A stretch of DNA of 64,000 bases from Paenibacillus monticola (lineage in GTDB: Bacteria; Bacillota; Bacilli; Paenibacillales; Paenibacillaceae), in NCBI RefSeq assembly GCF_009664975.1, contig NZ_WJXB01000019.1, positions 1 through 64,000 on the forward strand, read 5' to 3'. Every line of letters starts with the position of its first letter. Position 1 is the first letter of the stretch. The notes under the pieces were generated by a model. The model was not told the DNA's origin and ran no database searches. It worked only from the letters and a program-made list of their open reading frames with translations. Below, in pieces: positions 51,329 to 61,715 of this stretch. Position numbers and translations under genes: made by a program.

Positions 51329-54300
51329 CGGACACGTTAAACCACGCTGAGAATGAATCGGATCGCACCGGATTGGAGATCGCGGTTATTGGAATGGCAT
51401 CGCGCTTCCCTGGAGCAGACAACGTTAAGATTTACTGGGAGAATCTGAAAAACGGTGTGGAGAGCATTACACACTTCACCAACGAGGAACTGGAACAGGC
51501 CGGGGTAGACCCCGACCTGATCCGCTCCCCGCGGTATGTCAAAACCAAAGGATTCTTGGAAAAAACTGAATGGTTTGACGCTTCGTTTTTCGGTTACATG
51601 CCACGCGAGGCTGAATTGATGGAGCCGCAGATTCGCCTCTATCATGAGGTCGCATATGAGGCTTTGGAAAACGCAGGCTATGCGAGTGAATCGTACAACG
51701 GTTTGATTGGGAACTACGCAGGTGCTGCTGTGAACTATTTTTGGCACCGACTGCCTGTGCTCTCCGATGACGCTCAAGCCAATCACATGGCTTGGCTCTT
51801 GAACGACAAAAACTTTCTGGCTACACGTGTCTCATTCAATCTGAATTTGACGGGACCGAGTTATACCATCGACACGGCTTGCTCCACATCGCTCGTGTTG
51901 ATCGATCTTGCCTGCAAAGGCTTGCTGACAGGCGGCTGTGATATCGCGCTCGCTGGCGGTATATCGCTTTCTCTGCCACATAAAAAAGGGTATCTCTACA
52001 CAGAAGGCATGATCAACTCTCCAGATGGTCATTGCCGCCCGTTTGATGCCGACGCACAAGGGACGTTGGAAGGGGATGGCGTTGGGATCGTCGTATTAAA
52101 GCGTCTCGAAGACGCCATTGCCGATGGTGACACAATTCATGCTGTGATCAAGGGATCGGCTACTAACAACGACGGTGCGCGCAAAGTGGATTACACAGCT
52201 CCGTCAGTGGAAGGACAAGCTGAAGTGATCAAGGCCGCCCATTATATGGCGGAAGTGGAACCAGAAAGCATCGGCTACATTGAAGCGCATGGCACAGGTA
52301 CAGCGATTGGTGACCCGATCGAAATTGAAGGGTTGAAAGTTGCGTTCGACACGAAGCAGACAGGATTTTGTCGCATTGGTTCGGTCAAATCGAACCTGGG
52401 GCATTTGAACACAGCCGCTGGTGTTGCTAGCTTCATCAAGGCGGTGCTGACCGTCCGTGATGGTCTGATTCCGCCAACGCTGCACTATAAAGCGCCAAAT
52501 CCGAAGATCGATTTCGCCAACTCGCCATTCGTGGTAAACACCGCACTCACTTCGTGGACAGGGGCGACACCGCGTCGGGCGGGGGTCAGTTCCTTTGGCA
52601 TCGGAGGTACAAATGCTCATGTGGTTCTAGAAGAAGCTCCACGAGACAGTTCTTCCTCGTCAACGGGAGCGGCCCAACTGTTCCTGCTCAGTGCGAAGAC
52701 CGCGACTGCACTCGAAACAATGAGCGCTGATCTCGCCGCGTATCTCCTCGAGAATCCGACACTGAACCTGGCCGATGCTGCCTATACGTTGCAAGTGGGT
52801 CGCCGTACGTTCGTACACAAGCGAGCAGTGGTCGCTTCAAACTTTTTGGAGATGGCGGCGGCGTTGACAGACCCATCCAAATCGCAAACGTTCCACACCA
52901 AGGAATCGGTTGAATCGCCAGTGGTGTTCCTGTTCTCTGGACAGGGGTCGCAGTATGTAAACATGGCACGTGGGCTCTACGAGCAAGAACCTGTATTCTG
53001 TGACGCGCTGGACTCTTGTTTCAAACTCGTACGTCCCTATGTGGACTTTGATTTAAAAGAACGTTTCTATCCGTCAGTCCCTTCTGAGCAAGATGCTATG
53101 CGCTTCAACCAAACGGAAGTAGCACAAGTTGCTATTTTCGCAGTGGAATACGCGCTTGCTCAATATCTGCTGAGCTTAGGAATCCGCCCGCAAGTAATGA
53201 TTGGTCACAGCATCGGCGAGTTCACAGCGGCCTGCCTCTCGGGGGTCATGTCGCTTGAAGATACGTTGAAACTGGTGGCATGGCGTGGCAAATTGATGCA
53301 ACGTATGGCACCGGGTGCGATGACAGCTGTTCAGCTTTCGGAAGAGGATATTCGTCCGCTGCTTAGCGATAACCTCGCATTGGCAGCCGTGAACGGTCCG
53401 GGCATGTGCGTGGTATCTGGCTCCTTCGACGCGGTGGATGCGTTCGAGCGTACTTTGCAAGCGGCAGGACATTCCTTCGCACGATTGCATACGTCGCACG
53501 CATTCCATTCTTCGATGATGGAACCAATGTTGGCGCAGTTTGAGCAAAAAGTTCGGGAAATCACCTTCCATGCGCCACAAATTCCATATCTCTCGAACGT
53601 GACTGGAGAGGAGATTACGGAAGCGGACGTGAAGGATAGCCGCTACTGGGTAGGCCATCTGCGCAATACTGTGCGTTTTAGTGATGGGATCGGCCGTTTA
53701 CTGACGATGGAGAAAGCGGTGTTTATCGAAATCGGTGCGGGCCACACCCTTGTAACTCTGTTGCGCAAACATCCAGCCAAACGTTTCGAACACACGATCT
53801 TGAATATGATCCGTCATCCACAGGATGTCACATCCGACCGCGAACATTTACTCTCGAATATTGGAGCTCTGTATGCTGCGGGCCTGCGTCTGGAGTGGTC
53901 GCACCTTTACGGAGAACAAAACCGCCGTCGTATCCCGCTCCCAACGTATCCGTTCGAGCGCCAATATTTCTGGAAACACGCGCAAGAACTGTTAGATATG
54001 CAGAAAAACGGTCAAGAAATTCCGCATCATGGCAATGCGTCGAAGCGTAAAAAGCTGGAGGATTGGTTCTATCTCCCAGCATGGATACAGAATCCGTTAG
54101 TAGAGGAGACATCGGAAGAACCAGAAACGTGGTTGCTTCTTCTCGACCGCGGTGGATTGGCAACAAGACTGGAAATTGAGTTGAAGTTGAGAGGGCACGA
54201 GGTATTCACCGCGGTTTCTCACGATGAACTCACCACTCATTTACAAACTGTAAAGCCAAAAAAAATCGTTCATGCGTGGACAATTGATTCGTTGCCAAAC

Positions 54301-55812
54301 GTACAAGAGGCGCAAGAGCGTGGCTTCTATAGTCTCTTGCACCTCGTGAAAGTGCTAAACTCCTCTCCGCTCGACATCTATGTGCTTTCTTCTGGATTGC
54401 ACGATGTAGCGGGTGAAACGGCAGTGGAAGCAGGGAAAGCTACGTTGCTTGGCTTGCTCAAAGTTATTGGACAGGAGTATCCATTCCTGAAAGTCCGTTC
54501 TGTCGACATAACGGTGCCAATAGCAGGTGGATGGCAAGAACATCAATTGCTCGACCAGTTGATCACGGAGTTCACAACTAAAGCCTTCGATCCAGTCGTT
54601 GCGTATCGTGGCGGACAACGACTCTTGCAGTCGTTCTCCCCACGGAGATTGGACAATCAGCAGAACCTGCCTCTGCGTGCAAATGGTGTCTACCTTTTGA
54701 CGGGTGGTCTCGGCGGAGTAGGTCTGACTCTCACTGAATACATCGCGAAAAGTGTAGGTAAAGGCGTGAAGTTCGCCTTACTCGGTCGATCAGCACCAAG
54801 TGACGAACAACTAGAGCGTGCCAAACAGTTGCAAGGACACGGAGTCAAGATCTTGTTTCTGCAAGCGGATGTTACGAACGAAGCAGAGCTCGCTGCTGCA
54901 ATCAATCAAACGGAGGGGCACTTCGGGGCATTGCACGGCGTGATTCACGCTGCAGGTATCACCAAGGGCACTTCGATTACCGCCATCGAATCCATCACCG
55001 AAACAGATGTGGAAACCCAATTTGCACCGAAAGTCTACGGCACGCTCGCGTTGGAACAGGCGCTCCGTGGTCGTGAATTGGATTTTGTTGTACTGACATC
55101 GTCCTTATCATCGATCCTTGGCGGTCTCGGGTACGCGGGATATGCTGCTGCCAATGCATTCCTCGATGCGTTTGCCAAGCAACAGTCGCAACTCACACAG
55201 ACCCGTTGGATCAGTGTGGCATGGGATGGCTGGCGAATCGCAAACAAACCGCAACGCGAAGTGTTCGCGATTGATGATCAGATGATGATCGCTCCAGACG
55301 AGGGCGGTGACGCGCTGGGACGCATCTTGGTTCAACAGGGACTGACACAGGTGCTGGTTTCCACCGTAGAGTTGCAACCGCGCCTCAACAGTTGGGTTAA
55401 GTTCAGCGATAAGGAAAAGAAGCAAGAAGCGGGCATCGTGTTTGCCCGTCCAGAATTGACCACGTCTTATCTTGCACCAGCCAATCAAATGGAGCTGCAA
55501 CTTTGCGAGATATGGAAGGAATTCCTTGGTTTGGAGCAAGTGGGTGTGCATGACAACTTTTTTGAACTCGGGGTGTCCTCGATCGACATGGTGCAGATTA
55601 CAAAGGAACTGTCAGCTGTCTTAGGGCTTGAAGTCCCAGTGCTGACATTGTTCACGTATCCTACGATCCGTGCGCTGGTCGATCATCTGGTCACACCAAA
55701 TGGAATAGAGACCGTATCCAAGGAAGAGAACGATTGGCTCGATGAGCAAAAGAAAGATCGCGAAAATCGAAAACGAAGAAGACAGGCACGCGAGGTGGAA
55801 TTCAGTGAGTGA
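51325..55812 (+). CDS. Type I PKS module KS-AT-KR-ACP (malonyl)
   Basis: 1495 residues, start in an ATGA overlap with the NRPS stop. KS (19-445) has the full triad: DTACSTSL (C186), EAHGTGT, SNLGHLNTAAG. AT (530-830) has GHSIGE (S629) and HAFH (725-728), the malonyl-CoA signature. A ketosynthase-type linker is followed by KR (about 960-1330; LLTGGLGGVGLTLTEY, catalytic YAAAN at 1273; no LDD motif). The ACP (1383-1460) carries S1419 in LGVSSIDM, lacking the usual Asp. It should extend the T3-bound intermediate with malonate and reduce the ketone. Confidence 0.94.
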   Translation: MTDTLNHAENESDRTGLEIAVIGMASRFPGADNVKIYWENLKNGVESITHFTNEELEQAGVDPDLIRSPRYVKTKGFLEKTEWFDASFFGYMPREAELMEPQIRLYHEVAYEALENAGYASESYNGLIGNYAGAAVNYFWHRLPVLSDDAQANHMAWLLNDKNFLATRVSFNLNLTGPSYTIDTACSTSLVLIDLACKGLLTGGCDIALAGGISLSLPHKKGYLYTEGMINSPDGHCRPFDADAQGTLEGDGVGIVVLKRLEDAIADGDTIHAVIKGSATNNDGARKVDYTAPSVEGQAEVIKAAHYMAEVEPESIGYIEAHGTGTAIGDPIEIEGLKVAFDTKQTGFCRIGSVKSNLGHLNTAAGVASFIKAVLTVRDGLIPPTLHYKAPNPKIDFANSPFVVNTALTSWTGATPRRAGVSSFGIGGTNAHVVLEEAPRDSSSSSTGAAQLFLLSAKTATALETMSADLAAYLLENPTLNLADAAYTLQVGRRTFVHKRAVVASNFLEMAAALTDPSKSQTFHTKESVESPVVFLFSGQGSQYVNMARGLYEQEPVFCDALDSCFKLVRPYVDFDLKERFYPSVPSEQDAMRFNQTEVAQVAIFAVEYALAQYLLSLGIRPQVMIGHSIGEFTAACLSGVMSLEDTLKLVAWRGKLMQRMAPGAMTAVQLSEEDIRPLLSDNLALAAVNGPGMCVVSGSFDAVDAFERTLQAAGHSFARLHTSHAFHSSMMEPMLAQFEQKVREITFHAPQIPYLSNVTGEEITEADVKDSRYWVGHLRNTVRFSDGIGRLLTMEKAVFIEIGAGHTLVTLLRKHPAKRFEHTILNMIRHPQDVTSDREHLLSNIGALYAAGLRLEWSHLYGEQNRRRIPLPTYPFERQYFWKHAQELLDMQKNGQEIPHHGNASKRKKLEDWFYLPAWIQNPLVEETSEEPETWLLLLDRGGLATRLEIELKLRGHEVFTAVSHDELTTHLQTVKPKKIVHAWTIDSLPNVQEAQERGFYSLLHLVKVLNSSPLDIYVLSSGLHDVAGETAVEAGKATLLGLLKVIGQEYPFLKVRSVDITVPIAGGWQEHQLLDQLITEFTTKAFDPVVAYRGGQRLLQSFSPRRLDNQQNLPLRANGVYLLTGGLGGVGLTLTEYIAKSVGKGVKFALLGRSAPSDEQLERAKQLQGHGVKILFLQADVTNEAELAAAINQTEGHFGALHGVIHAAGITKGTSITAIESITETDVETQFAPKVYGTLALEQALRGRELDFVVLTSSLSSILGGLGYAGYAAANAFLDAFAKQQSQLTQTRWISVAWDGWRIANKPQREVFAIDDQMMIAPDEGGDALGRILVQQGLTQVLVSTVELQPRLNSWVKFSDKEKKQEAGIVFARPELTTSYLAPANQMELQLCEIWKEFLGLEQVGVHDNFFELGVSSIDMVQITKELSAVLGLEVPVLTLFTYPTIRALVDHLVTPNGIETVSKEENDWLDEQKKDRENRKRRRQAREVEFSE

Positions 55813-58800
55813 TGAGAGAACCGGCTTAGAAATTGCCGTTATTGGTATGTCTGGACGTTTTCCTAAAGCGAAGAACATTCAGGAGTTTTGGGAAAATCTG
55901 CGGGGGGGCGTGGACGCGCTCTCTACGTTTACCGATGAGGAGTTGCTAGAGTTTGGGGTCGATCCCGAACTCCTTAGCCATCCGGACTACGTGAAAAAAA
56001 AGGGTAGCCTCGACGCTATCGAAGACTTTGACGCTTCCTTTTTTGGCTACACCCCAAAGGAAGCGAGTTACATGGACCCGCAGCTCAGACTCTTCCATGA
56101 GATTTGCTACCAAGCGCTGGAAGACGCAGGCTATGCCAACGAGACATATAAAGGCAGAATCGGTCTCTACGCCGGGAATACCCAGAATCTCTTCTGGATG
56201 GGGCACCTGCTCCCTCATATGCAATCTCCGAACGATCAATTTGAGATCGTCAGCCTCAACGACAGCAACACATTCAGTACACGTGTGGCGTACAAATTGA
56301 ACTTGAGAGGGCCAGCATTGACCGTGCAGACCGCTTGTTCGACCTCGCTGGTGGCGATCCACCTGGCCAGCCAATCGCTGATCGCAGGCGAGTGCAACAT
56401 GGCACTCGCAGGTGGCGCTTCTGTCGTGGTTCCACGCAAAAATGGCTACCTGTACGCAGAGGGAATGCTGTTGTCAAAGAGTGGGGCTTGCCGCGCATTT
56501 GATGAAGAGGCAGACGGACTTGTGTTTGGTGACGGGGCTGGATGTGTCGTGTTAAAAATGCTAGACGACGCGATTCAAGACGGCGACCACATCTATGCGG
56601 TGGTTAAAGGGACTGCGGTTAACAATGACGGAAATCTCAAGGCCGGCTACACCGCACCATCGTCGAAAGGTCAGATGATTGCCATTCGTTCCGCCCATCA
56701 TGTTGCCGAAGTTGATCCTGAAACGATCACCTACGTCGAGACACACGGAGCGGGTTCGACGCTCGGTGACCCGATTGAGTTTGAAGGCCTGAAACTCGCT
56801 TTCAACTCCGATAAAAAGGGGTTTTGCGCTTTGGGATCAGCTAAGACCAACACGGGGCACCTCAACCAAGCTGCAGGCGTCACCGGCTTCATCAAAACGG
56901 TGCTCTCTTTGTATAACAAAGAACTGGTACCGGCTCTACATTTTAAAAAGGCGAATCCAAAAATCGATTTCGAGAACAGCCCGTTTTACGTGAACACCGA
57001 ACTCAAACAGTGGGAAAGAACGTGGAACACTCCACTACGCGCGGGTGTGAGTGCGTTTGGGATCGGAGGAACGAATGCGCATGTCGTGCTTGAAGAAGCA
57101 CCGCCACGTCAGCCATCGGGACAAGGTCGAGAAGCCCATCTCCTCACGTTATCTGCTCAATCGGACGCGTCGCTTAAGAACATGACATCCGAGTTGGCCG
57201 ATTTCTTGGAATTGAAAGCGGACGTGAATCTAGAGGACGTTGCGTATACGCTTCAAACGGGACGCAACTTGTTCAGCCATCGTCGTCATCTGGTGGTCAC
57301 GAACGTGCAGGAAGCGGTAGAGGCCCTGCGTTCAGAGACTTTGGACACGCGTAAGGTACACACCCATTTTTCTCGCGAGAAAAATCGTCCAGTCGTCTTC
57401 CTCTTCCCTGGTCAAGGATCGCAGTATGTCAACATGGGACGGGACTTGTATGAGCAAGAGGCGGTATTCCGTAGTGAACTCGACCGCTGTTTCGCGATTC
57501 TCAATCATTTGGGATACTCACATCTGCGAAATGTGTTGTATCCAACTGGAGATGTAGCGGTCGCAGAGGAAGAGATGCGTAAGACGCAGAATGCTCAACC
57601 GCTGATTTTTGCATTCGAATACGCACTAGCCAAACTGTTGCTGAATATGGGTATTCAACCTCACGCGATGATCGGGTACAGCTTCGGTGAGTACGTAGCA
57701 GCCTGCTTCGCAGACGTATTCACATTGGAAGATGCGCTGAAATTGATCGTCGCTCGTGGTAACTTGATGCAACATGTTCCAGAGGGAGCGATGCTTTCGA
57801 TCCCTCTGTCCGAATCGAAAGTATTGCCTTATCTGACCGCTGATGTATCGCTTGCAGTCGACAACGGAATGTCCTGCATTGTAGCAGGAACAGTCGATGC
57901 GATTGACGTATTGGAACGTCGTATGAAGGAATCGCGCGTGCTCTGCATGCGTGTGAAAACGGTACTCGCAGGGCACTCCCTTTTGATGGATGAAATCTTG
58001 GAACCTTTTGAACAGTTGGTGCGAAGTGTTGGGCTCTGCAAGCCACAACGCCTGTATATCTCCGACATCACCGGACGCTGGATCACCGATCAGGAAGCGA
58101 CGGATCCGATGTACTGGGTTCGCCATTTGCGCGAGACGGTGCGCTTCGCAGCGGGGGTAGAAGAGCTGGTGAAGACCCCGAATCTCGTCTTCCTGGAAGT
58201 CGGGCCTGGCCGTGACTTGTCCAGTTTGATCGGGCGTTTCGTGGATGAAAAGAAAGGTCAAAACATCGTCGATCTCATCCGTAATGCACAACGTCAAGTA
58301 TCGGACAGCGAACATCTGCTGGCGAAACTCGCTTGGCTGTGGGCATTTGGGGTGGCGATGGATTGGAACGCCTTTTACAAAGGTGCTGTCCGACATCGAC
58401 TCAAACTGCCAACGTATGTGTTTGACCGCAAACGGTACTGGATCGACGGCTCTGCTGCTGAATCGTCAAAGGCATTGCGATCCCAAACCGTCACAAGCAT
58501 TGGTAAAAGCAAAGACACGAAGAACTGGGGTTATATCCCGACGTGGAGGCGCACGGCTGACCCACAAGAGGTAGCGAATCATGATGGAGGGTGCTGGCTG
58601 TTTCTCACGAGCCAGGCAAGCATAGGTCAAGCCCTTGTCGAGCGTTTCGCTAAGCGGGGGGAATCGGTCGTGACGGTTGAACCTGGGACGCAGTTTGCTG
58701 TGCACAACGATCAGAGAATCGTGTTGAACCCGGCGAATACGCAAGACTACGACGCATTATTGAAGCATCTGAACAATTCTAAAAAGCGAATATATAGAAT

Positions 58801-61702
58801 TGTCCATGCGTGGAGCTTGACGGCAGAGACTCGAACTTTGACTCCAGAAGTCGTACGGGATGCACAGATCCTTGGTTTTTACAGTCTATTGTATCTGGCT
58901 CAAGCGATGGACCGTGTCCCTAGAAAGCATGACTATGAAATCATCGTCATTACCGACGGCATCCATTTGGTCAACGGAGATGAGGTTGTGCAGGCGGAAA
59001 AAGCGACACTGCTCGGCGGCGTCATGGTCATTCCGCAGGAGTACCCAGCTATTCGTTGTCGCAGCGTAGATATCGACCATGTCAACCGAACAGTATGGCA
59101 ACAGAAAAAGCTCCTCGATCAACTGGTCAAAGAGTTATCTGCACCTGTACGCGATCTGTTGGTTACGTATCGCAGAGGTGCACGTCTGGTGCAGTTGTTG
59201 GAGCCACTAACACTCCATCGTCCTCAAGATAAAGCCTTGCAACTGCGCGAAAGAGGTGTATATCTGATCACTGGGGGTCTTGGTGCGATCGGACTCTTGT
59301 TTGCGGAGTATCTGATCACCCGCTGGCACGCAAAAGTTGTAATCACGGGTCGTACCTCATTCCCTTCCGCACAGGAGTGGGATGGCCTTCTAGCAATTCT
59401 TCCAGCAAAGGATGCCACCTCTCAAAAAATTCGCCGTCTGCAAACGATGCTGCAAAACGGCGGGGACGTACTCGTTATGGAAGCGGATGTCGCCGATGAA
59501 GAACGGATGCGAATCGTGGTACAGGAGGCAGAGGAGCGCTTTGGAACTCTGAATGGCGTGATCCATGCAGCTGGTATCGTCGGGAAAAAGTCGTTTATCT
59601 CTATTCAAGAAACAACGCCATCTCATGTCGAGGAGCAATTCCAAGCGAAATTGTACGGGATGCTCACGCTGGAAAGCGTGTTGCGCGGCAAAGAGCTCGA
59701 CTTCTGTATGTTGATGTCCTCTTTGGCTTCCGTATTAGGTGGTCTGGGGCACATCGTCTACTCCGCGGCCAACCTGTTCGTCGATCATTACGTTCACCGT
59801 CATAATACAGAAGCAGACGTACGCTGGATTGGTGTGAATTGGGATTTCTGGCTGTTTGAGGAGGATGATCCAAAGCAGAGTACGTACTTTGGCAAAAGTG
59901 CAAAAGAGTTTGCGATGACAACAGAGGAGGGACTGGTGGTTCTAGAAGCCCTACTAAACGGTTGTGAAGACAGCCAAGTTCTGATCTCGACAGCTGATTT
60001 GCAAGCACGACTCGATCAATGGATTCGGGTAGAATCCCGCGATGAGGTTGCTCATATGCCACATACGGTAAGCCATGCTCGTCCAGCGCTTTCAAATCCA
60101 TATGTTGCGGCGCGTGACGAACTTGAACAACAGATTGCGTCGATTTGGGAAAGTGCCCTTGGCTTCCTTAAGATCGGGATCGAGGATGATTTCCTCGAGC
60201 TGGGAGGCGACTCCGTCAAGGTTGTCTCTGTCATCTCTGAATTCCATAAACAGCTCAACGCTGATATCCCATTACATGAGTTTTTTGAACGTTCGACGAT
60301 TAAAAAACTGTCAGATTTCATACGGCAGAACCGCAAGTCAGAGCAGTACGAAGTGATCCAACCGATCGCCAAACAGGAGGTCTACCCACTGTCATCTGCT
60401 CAGCGTCGTCTGTTTATCCTAAACCAATTCGACAGTACCAGTACGAATTACAATACACCGCTGGCGATGCGTCTGGATGGGAATCTCGACCACGCACGCA
60501 TGGAGGCGGCCTTTACAAAATTGATCCAACGTCATGAAGCACTCCGTACCTCATTTGAGATTTTCGAGGGACAACCTGTTCAGCACGTGTATGAAGAAGT
60601 TGATTTTGAGATCGTAACGACCGCAGCCGATGAGACGGAAATCGCTGACGTTATCACAGTTTTCATTCAGCCATATGATCTGGGAGTGGCTCCGCTACTG
60701 CGGGCTCAGTTGGTACGGACGGCAGCAGATGTGCACTACTTGCTGATTGACCTGCATCATCTCTGCTCAGACGGCCTGACCATCGAAATCGTCAAACGTG
60801 AGATCGCTGAACTGTATGAAGGTCTCGAGTTGCCGCTATTGCGATTGCAATACCGCGATTTTGCTGCATGGCAAACGGCGCAACTGCAAAGTGATGAGGT
60901 CAAAAAACAGGAGCAGTATTGGTTGAAGCGTTTCGCAGGAGACGTGCCAATGCTGAACATACCGACCGATTTTCCACGCCCGACGGTTCAATCCTTTACA
61001 GGGGAACGTTTGAAATTTGAACTTGATGCCACAACTGTGCTCGGCTTGAAAGAGGCGGCACAACGTCATGGTGCTACGCTTTATATGGTACTACTTGGCA
61101 TTTATAACATCCTGCTCGCAAAATACTCGATGCAGGACGATGTGATCATCGGCTCGCCAATTGCGGGACGAACGCGTTCTGAACTGCAAGGGATTGCCGG
61201 AATTTTTGTGAACATGCTCGCGATGCGTAACCACCCGACAGCTGATAAGACGTTTGCCGAATTCCTTAGAGAAGTGAAGAAACACGCACTCGATGCTTAT
61301 GAAAACCAAGAGTATCCATTCGAAGACCTCGTAGCAAGTCTTCAACTCGAGCGTGTGACAAACCGCAACCCACTGTTCGAGTCAGTGTTCGTAATGCAGA
61401 ATATGGAAGAGGGCAAGGTAGAACTCGCAGGTCTGCGTCTTACACCTTATGACATCTCCATAAAGAGCTCCATCTTCGAACTCTACCTGCAAGCGGTGGA
61501 GAGAGGAGAGAACGTCACGCTTTGGCTTAATTTCAAAACTGCACTTTTCAAGCGCCAAACCGTTGTAAAAATGACACAGCGCTTCATAGAAATCGCGGCT
61601 CAAGTCGCGGAAAATCCAGATCGACGAATCGGAGACATCTCGTTTGTCCACGATCTTGTGGAAGCAAAGAGTGACGTTCCGTCGATCGAGTTTGATTTTT
61701 AA
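55805..61702 (+). CDS. PKS-NRPS hybrid KS-AT-KR-ACP-C with atypical AT
   Basis: The start is GTG 55805 (GAGGTGG upstream), 8 bp before the previous stop; 1965 residues. KS (9-440; C178; ETHGAGS instead of EAHGTGT; TNTGHLNQAAG). AT (530-830) has GYSFGE (S626, Tyr625 where His is usual) and LAGH (721-724) in place of HAFH or YASH. KR (1020-1380; LITGGLGAIGLLF, Y1319). ACP (1436-1515; S1470 in GGDSV). C domain (1526-1960; HHLCSDG at 1651). The unusual AT and the pathway genes upstream suggest it takes hydroxymalonyl-ACP. The C domain passes the chain to an aminoacyl carrier on the next protein. Confidence 0.92.
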   Translation: MSDERTGLEIAVIGMSGRFPKAKNIQEFWENLRGGVDALSTFTDEELLEFGVDPELLSHPDYVKKKGSLDAIEDFDASFFGYTPKEASYMDPQLRLFHEICYQALEDAGYANETYKGRIGLYAGNTQNLFWMGHLLPHMQSPNDQFEIVSLNDSNTFSTRVAYKLNLRGPALTVQTACSTSLVAIHLASQSLIAGECNMALAGGASVVVPRKNGYLYAEGMLLSKSGACRAFDEEADGLVFGDGAGCVVLKMLDDAIQDGDHIYAVVKGTAVNNDGNLKAGYTAPSSKGQMIAIRSAHHVAEVDPETITYVETHGAGSTLGDPIEFEGLKLAFNSDKKGFCALGSAKTNTGHLNQAAGVTGFIKTVLSLYNKELVPALHFKKANPKIDFENSPFYVNTELKQWERTWNTPLRAGVSAFGIGGTNAHVVLEEAPPRQPSGQGREAHLLTLSAQSDASLKNMTSELADFLELKADVNLEDVAYTLQTGRNLFSHRRHLVVTNVQEAVEALRSETLDTRKVHTHFSREKNRPVVFLFPGQGSQYVNMGRDLYEQEAVFRSELDRCFAILNHLGYSHLRNVLYPTGDVAVAEEEMRKTQNAQPLIFAFEYALAKLLLNMGIQPHAMIGYSFGEYVAACFADVFTLEDALKLIVARGNLMQHVPEGAMLSIPLSESKVLPYLTADVSLAVDNGMSCIVAGTVDAIDVLERRMKESRVLCMRVKTVLAGHSLLMDEILEPFEQLVRSVGLCKPQRLYISDITGRWITDQEATDPMYWVRHLRETVRFAAGVEELVKTPNLVFLEVGPGRDLSSLIGRFVDEKKGQNIVDLIRNAQRQVSDSEHLLAKLAWLWAFGVAMDWNAFYKGAVRHRLKLPTYVFDRKRYWIDGSAAESSKALRSQTVTSIGKSKDTKNWGYIPTWRRTADPQEVANHDGGCWLFLTSQASIGQALVERFAKRGESVVTVEPGTQFAVHNDQRIVLNPANTQDYDALLKHLNNSKKRIYRIVHAWSLTAETRTLTPEVVRDAQILGFYSLLYLAQAMDRVPRKHDYEIIVITDGIHLVNGDEVVQAEKATLLGGVMVIPQEYPAIRCRSVDIDHVNRTVWQQKKLLDQLVKELSAPVRDLLVTYRRGARLVQLLEPLTLHRPQDKALQLRERGVYLITGGLGAIGLLFAEYLITRWHAKVVITGRTSFPSAQEWDGLLAILPAKDATSQKIRRLQTMLQNGGDVLVMEADVADEERMRIVVQEAEERFGTLNGVIHAAGIVGKKSFISIQETTPSHVEEQFQAKLYGMLTLESVLRGKELDFCMLMSSLASVLGGLGHIVYSAANLFVDHYVHRHNTEADVRWIGVNWDFWLFEEDDPKQSTYFGKSAKEFAMTTEEGLVVLEALLNGCEDSQVLISTADLQARLDQWIRVESRDEVAHMPHTVSHARPALSNPYVAARDELEQQIASIWESALGFLKIGIEDDFLELGGDSVKVVSVISEFHKQLNADIPLHEFFERSTIKKLSDFIRQNRKSEQYEVIQPIAKQEVYPLSSAQRRLFILNQFDSTSTNYNTPLAMRLDGNLDHARMEAAFTKLIQRHEALRTSFEIFEGQPVQHVYEEVDFEIVTTAADETEIADVITVFIQPYDLGVAPLLRAQLVRTAADVHYLLIDLHHLCSDGLTIEIVKREIAELYEGLELPLLRLQYRDFAAWQTAQLQSDEVKKQEQYWLKRFAGDVPMLNIPTDFPRPTVQSFTGERLKFELDATTVLGLKEAAQRHGATLYMVLLGIYNILLAKYSMQDDVIIGSPIAGRTRSELQGIAGIFVNMLAMRNHPTADKTFAEFLREVKKHALDAYENQEYPFEDLVASLQLERVTNRNPLFESVFVMQNMEEGKVELAGLRLTPYDISIKSSIFELYLQAVERGENVTLWLNFKTALFKRQTVVKMTQRFIEIAAQVAENPDRRIGDISFVHDLVEAKSDVPSIEFDF

Positions 61703-61715
61703 GGAGGAAAAGCAC

